In this document: positions 61,462 to 64,000 of the stretch, one piece after another
How the letters are laid out: every line of letters starts with the position of its first letter
How positions within the stretch are numbered: the stretch's first letter is position 1
Assembly (NCBI GenBank): GCA_965276785.1
Contig: OZ255629.1
Location: 930,001 to 994,000 of the forward strand
DNA: 64,000 nt
Direction: 5' to 3'
Origin: LMUY01 sp965276785
GTDB lineage: Bacteria > Pseudomonadota > Alphaproteobacteria > Acetobacterales > Acetobacteraceae
The notes under the pieces: model-generated
What the model saw: only the letters and a program-made list of their open reading frames with translations
Databases searched by the model: none
What the model was told of the DNA's origin: nothing
Program-made: the position numbers and the translations under genes

Positions 61462-63054
61462 GTGAAGACAAGCGTGAAACGAGTGCAACGCGGTTGTATT
61501 TGGCTGGCCTGCATGCTGCTTGTGCTCGCCGCTCGGCCTGCTCTGGCCGCGCCCGACCTATCGCAGTTTGCCTCCAGCAGCTTTAGCGACGTGGCGCAGG
61601 CCGTGGATGCGCTCGCGGCATCGGCTGATCCGCGCGCGGGCGACGTGCTGGCCGCGTTGCAGGCCGGGCGTCTGGTGGTCGGCACCGACAAGCAGATCTA
61701 CATCCGCACCGACACCGGGGTGGTGGACGCCGCGAGCGGCAAGCCGGCCCAGGCCCCGGGCACGCGGCCGGTGCGGGTGAACAACAATATCCGGGAGGCG
61801 GTGAACGCGGCCCTCGGCACCGTGCGGCTGCGCTCGCTCGACCCGCAGCAGCGCGCCGCGGCCGCCGAAGCCGTGTTCCATTCGCGCGATGCGGCGGCAC
61901 TGCCGGCGCTGGACCGGGCGGTGGCCGCCGAGACCGTCCCTGCCATCAAGCGCACCATGGAGCAGGCGCGGGCCGCCGCCATCCTCTCCTCCGCCACCAG
62001 CGCCGATGCCGACCGGCTCGCCGCGATCCACACCCTGGCGCAGCGGGGCGACATGGAGTCGCGCTCGCTGATGAGCACGGTGCCGAACCCCTCGCCGCCG
62101 GTCGCCACCGCCGCCAACAAGGCGATCGCCGCGATCGACTGGCAGCAGCGACTGTGGGGCGTGGCGCAGAGCGTGTTTTATGGCGTCTCGTTGGGCTCCG
62201 TGCTGCTGCTGGCCGCGTCGGGCCTGGCCATCACCTTCGGCGTGATGGGGGTGATCAACATGGCGCATGGCGAAATGGTGATGCTCGGCGCCTACACCAC
62301 CTTCGTGGTGCAGCAGGCGATCCGCGCCGCGGCACCAGGCCTGTTCGGCGCTAGCCTGTTCATCGCCATCCCGCTGGCCTTCCTGGTCTCGGGAGCGGTC
62401 GGGGTCGCCATCGAGCGGCTGCTGATCCGCTACCTGTATGGCCGCCCGCTGGAGACGCTGCTCGCGACCTGGGGCCTGTCGCTGGTGCTGCAGCAGGCGG
62501 TGCGCTCGCTGTTCGGGGCGGACAACCGCAATGTCGGCACGCCGGATTGGATGAGCGGCTCGTATCATTGGGGCGGGCTGGAGATCACTGCCAACCGGCT
62601 GACCATCATCGTGTTCGCCGTGCTGGTGCTGGCAGCCTTGATGGCGGCGCTGCGCTACACCTCGCTCGGCCTGCGCATGCGGGCGGTGACGCAGAACCGG
62701 CGTATGGCCGCCGCCATGGGCATCCGCACCCCCTGGATCGACGCGATGACGTTCGGCTTGGGCTCGGGCATCGCCGGCATGGCGGGGGTTGCGCTGAGCC
62801 AGATTGACAACGTCAGCCCCAATCTGGGCCAGGGCTACATTATCGACAGCTTCATGGTGGTGGTGTTCGGCGGCGTCGGCAATCTGTGGGGCACGGCGCT
62901 GGCGGCGCTGCTGCTCGGCGTGGTGAACAAGTTCCTTGAGCCGGTTGCGGGCGCGGTGCTGGGCAAGATCGCGGTGCTGGTGCTCTTGATCGCGTTCATC
63001 CAGCGGCGTCCGCGCGGCATGTTCCCGCTCAGAGGCCGCGCGGTGGAGGCATGA
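61462..63054 (+). CDS. urtB: Urea ABC transporter permease UrtB
   Basis: Inner-membrane permease for high-affinity urea uptake, LivH type. 530 residues from a GTG at 61462. Residues 1-30 are a signal peptide (CMLLVLAARPALAA). Residues 31-230 are the periplasmic helical-repeat domain typical of UrtB but not of LivH. The permease runs from about 235 with GVMGVINMAHGEMVMLGAYT and GLRMRAVTQNRRMAAAMGI. The usual urtA (urea-binding protein) is not upstream. The stop overlaps urtC (ATGA). Confidence 0.94.
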   Translation: MKTSVKRVQRGCIWLACMLLVLAARPALAAPDLSQFASSSFSDVAQAVDALAASADPRAGDVLAALQAGRLVVGTDKQIYIRTDTGVVDAASGKPAQAPGTRPVRVNNNIREAVNAALGTVRLRSLDPQQRAAAAEAVFHSRDAAALPALDRAVAAETVPAIKRTMEQARAAAILSSATSADADRLAAIHTLAQRGDMESRSLMSTVPNPSPPVATAANKAIAAIDWQQRLWGVAQSVFYGVSLGSVLLLAASGLAITFGVMGVINMAHGEMVMLGAYTTFVVQQAIRAAAPGLFGASLFIAIPLAFLVSGAVGVAIERLLIRYLYGRPLETLLATWGLSLVLQQAVRSLFGADNRNVGTPDWMSGSYHWGGLEITANRLTIIVFAVLVLAALMAALRYTSLGLRMRAVTQNRRMAAAMGIRTPWIDAMTFGLGSGIAGMAGVALSQIDNVSPNLGQGYIIDSFMVVVFGGVGNLWGTALAALLLGVVNKFLEPVAGAVLGKIAVLVLLIAFIQRRPRGMFPLRGRAVEA

Positions 63055-64000
63055 CCCGCAGCGCGCTCGCCACCGGGCTCACCGTGGGTGTCGTGCTCGG
63101 CGGCGCGGTGCTGCTGGCGGCGTTGAACCTCGCCACTCCCGCCGAATCAGGCCTGCATGTCTCCACTTATGCCGTGTCACTGGCCGGCAAATATTTGTGC
63201 TACGCCATCCTGGCTTTGGCGGTGGACCTGGTGTGGGGTTTCGTCGGCATCCTCACCCTCGGCCACGCGGCGTTTTTCGCGCTCGGCGGCTACGCCATGG
63301 GTATGTACCTGATGCGCCAGATCGGCACCCGCGGCGTCTATGCCAACCCGGTCTTGCCCGACTTCATGGTGTTCCTGAACTACCACGAACTGCCCTGGTT
63401 CTGGCACGGCTTCAACTGGTTCCCCTTCGCCATGCTGATGGCCGTGCTGGTGCCCGGCGGGCTGGCGGCCGCGTTCGGCTATCTTGCCTTTCGCAGCCGG
63501 GTCACCGGTGTCTACCTCTCCATCATCACCCAGGCGCTCACCTATGCGCTGCTGCTCGCTTTCTTTCGCAACGACATGGGGTTTGGCGGCAACAACGGCC
63601 TGACCGACTTCAAGGAGCTGCTCGGCTTCCCGCTCACCGCCGACACCACCCGGGTCGGCCTGCTGCTGACCACCGCCGTGGCGCTGTCCTTGCTCTACCT
63701 GCTGGCGCGCTGGCTGACCCGGTCCCGCTTCGGCAAGGTGCTGGTCGCGGTGCGGGATGCGGAGAGCCGGACGCGATTCCTCGGCTACCGGCCCGAACGT
63801 TACAAGCTTGTGGTGTGGGTGCTGTCGGCGGTGATGGCGGCGATCGGCGGCGCGCTCTACGTGCCGCAGGTCGGGATCATTAACCCGGGTGAGTTCGCCC
63901 CCGCCAACTCGATTGAGGCGGTGATCTGGGTGGCGGTCGGCGGCCGCGGCACGCTCGCGGGCGCAATTCTCGGGGCGGTGCTGGTGAACGCGGGCAAAAC
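63051..64000 (+). CDS. urtC: Urea ABC transporter permease UrtC, 3' truncated by window end
   Basis: Second permease, LivM type. 316 codons lie in the window from the ATG at 63051, and the frame runs off the end. Seen: VDLVWGFVGILTLGHAAFFALGGYAMGMYL, the long periplasmic loop with NPVLPDFMVFLNYHELPWFW that marks UrtC, RNDMGFGGNNGLTDF and VAVRDAESRTRFLGY. The ATPase genes urtD and urtE are expected beyond the window. Confidence 0.95.
   Translation, partial: MTRSALATGLTVGVVLGGAVLLAALNLATPAESGLHVSTYAVSLAGKYLCYAILALAVDLVWGFVGILTLGHAAFFALGGYAMGMYLMRQIGTRGVYANPVLPDFMVFLNYHELPWFWHGFNWFPFAMLMAVLVPGGLAAAFGYLAFRSRVTGVYLSIITQALTYALLLAFFRNDMGFGGNNGLTDFKELLGFPLTADTTRVGLLLTTAVALSLLYLLARWLTRSRFGKVLVAVRDAESRTRFLGYRPERYKLVVWVLSAVMAAIGGALYVPQVGIINPGEFAPANSIEAVIWVAVGGRGTLAGAILGAVLVNAGK

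Overview
The window is GC-rich chromosomal DNA from an alphaproteobacterium. Gene content and order (tig-clpP-clpX-lon-hup, a nuoA-N operon, coaX-rnj-DUF1467-proS-lolC-lolD-dnaE) suggest Rhodospirillales and most likely Acetobacteraceae. That placement is inference from gene order and protein character, not from a database search.

Layout. 1-2 kb: end of rdgB and a semialdehyde dehydrogenase. 2-7.4 kb: a fused ABC exporter diverging from a translationally coupled set of glycosyltransferase, class III CoA-transferase and a UraD-UraH fusion for ureide catabolism. 7.5-12.7 kb: cysS diverging from an atypical NRAMP transporter, a GNAT relic, gltX and an IclR regulator. 12.8-19.6 kb: tRNA-Leu, the protein-quality-control cluster tig/clpP/clpX/lon, hup and tRNA-Val. 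19.6-21.3 kb: a Fic protein with a probable operator, chorismate mutase and tRNA-Asp. 21.4-36.7 kb: all fourteen nuo genes for complex I, with two extra small genes coupled between nuoF and nuoG and a palindromic repeat pair between nuoK and nuoL. 36.7-43.9 kb: an acetyltransferase, coaX, rnj, a DUF1467 gene, proS and lolCD.

43.9-52.7 kb is an accessory island that separates lolD from dnaE. It holds three Uma2 endonuclease paralogues, a nucleotidyltransferase, a complete IS630 element, a broken IS110 transposase, a RAYT gene bracketed by perfect inverted REP sequences, a TauD-type dioxygenase and several gene remnants. 52.7-64 kb returns to chromosomal genes: dnaE, an M20 peptidase, a GlsB-type membrane protein, the rplY-pth-ychF operon, a single-domain response regulator and the start of a urea ABC transporter (urtB, urtC cut by the window end).

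Most genes overlap as ATGA, TGATG or GTGA, so translational coupling is the rule. Three palindromic repeat types recur. One is a GTAG-headed REP (2.04 kb and both RAYT flanks). One is a 32-bp hairpin with fixed ends and loop but covarying stems (two copies each at 31.5 and 41.9 kb). One is a longer relative with the same ends (48.4 kb). The observations most worth following are the two genes inside the nuo operon, the RAYT/REP unit, the covarying hairpins, the Uma2-rich island and the UraD-UraH fusion.
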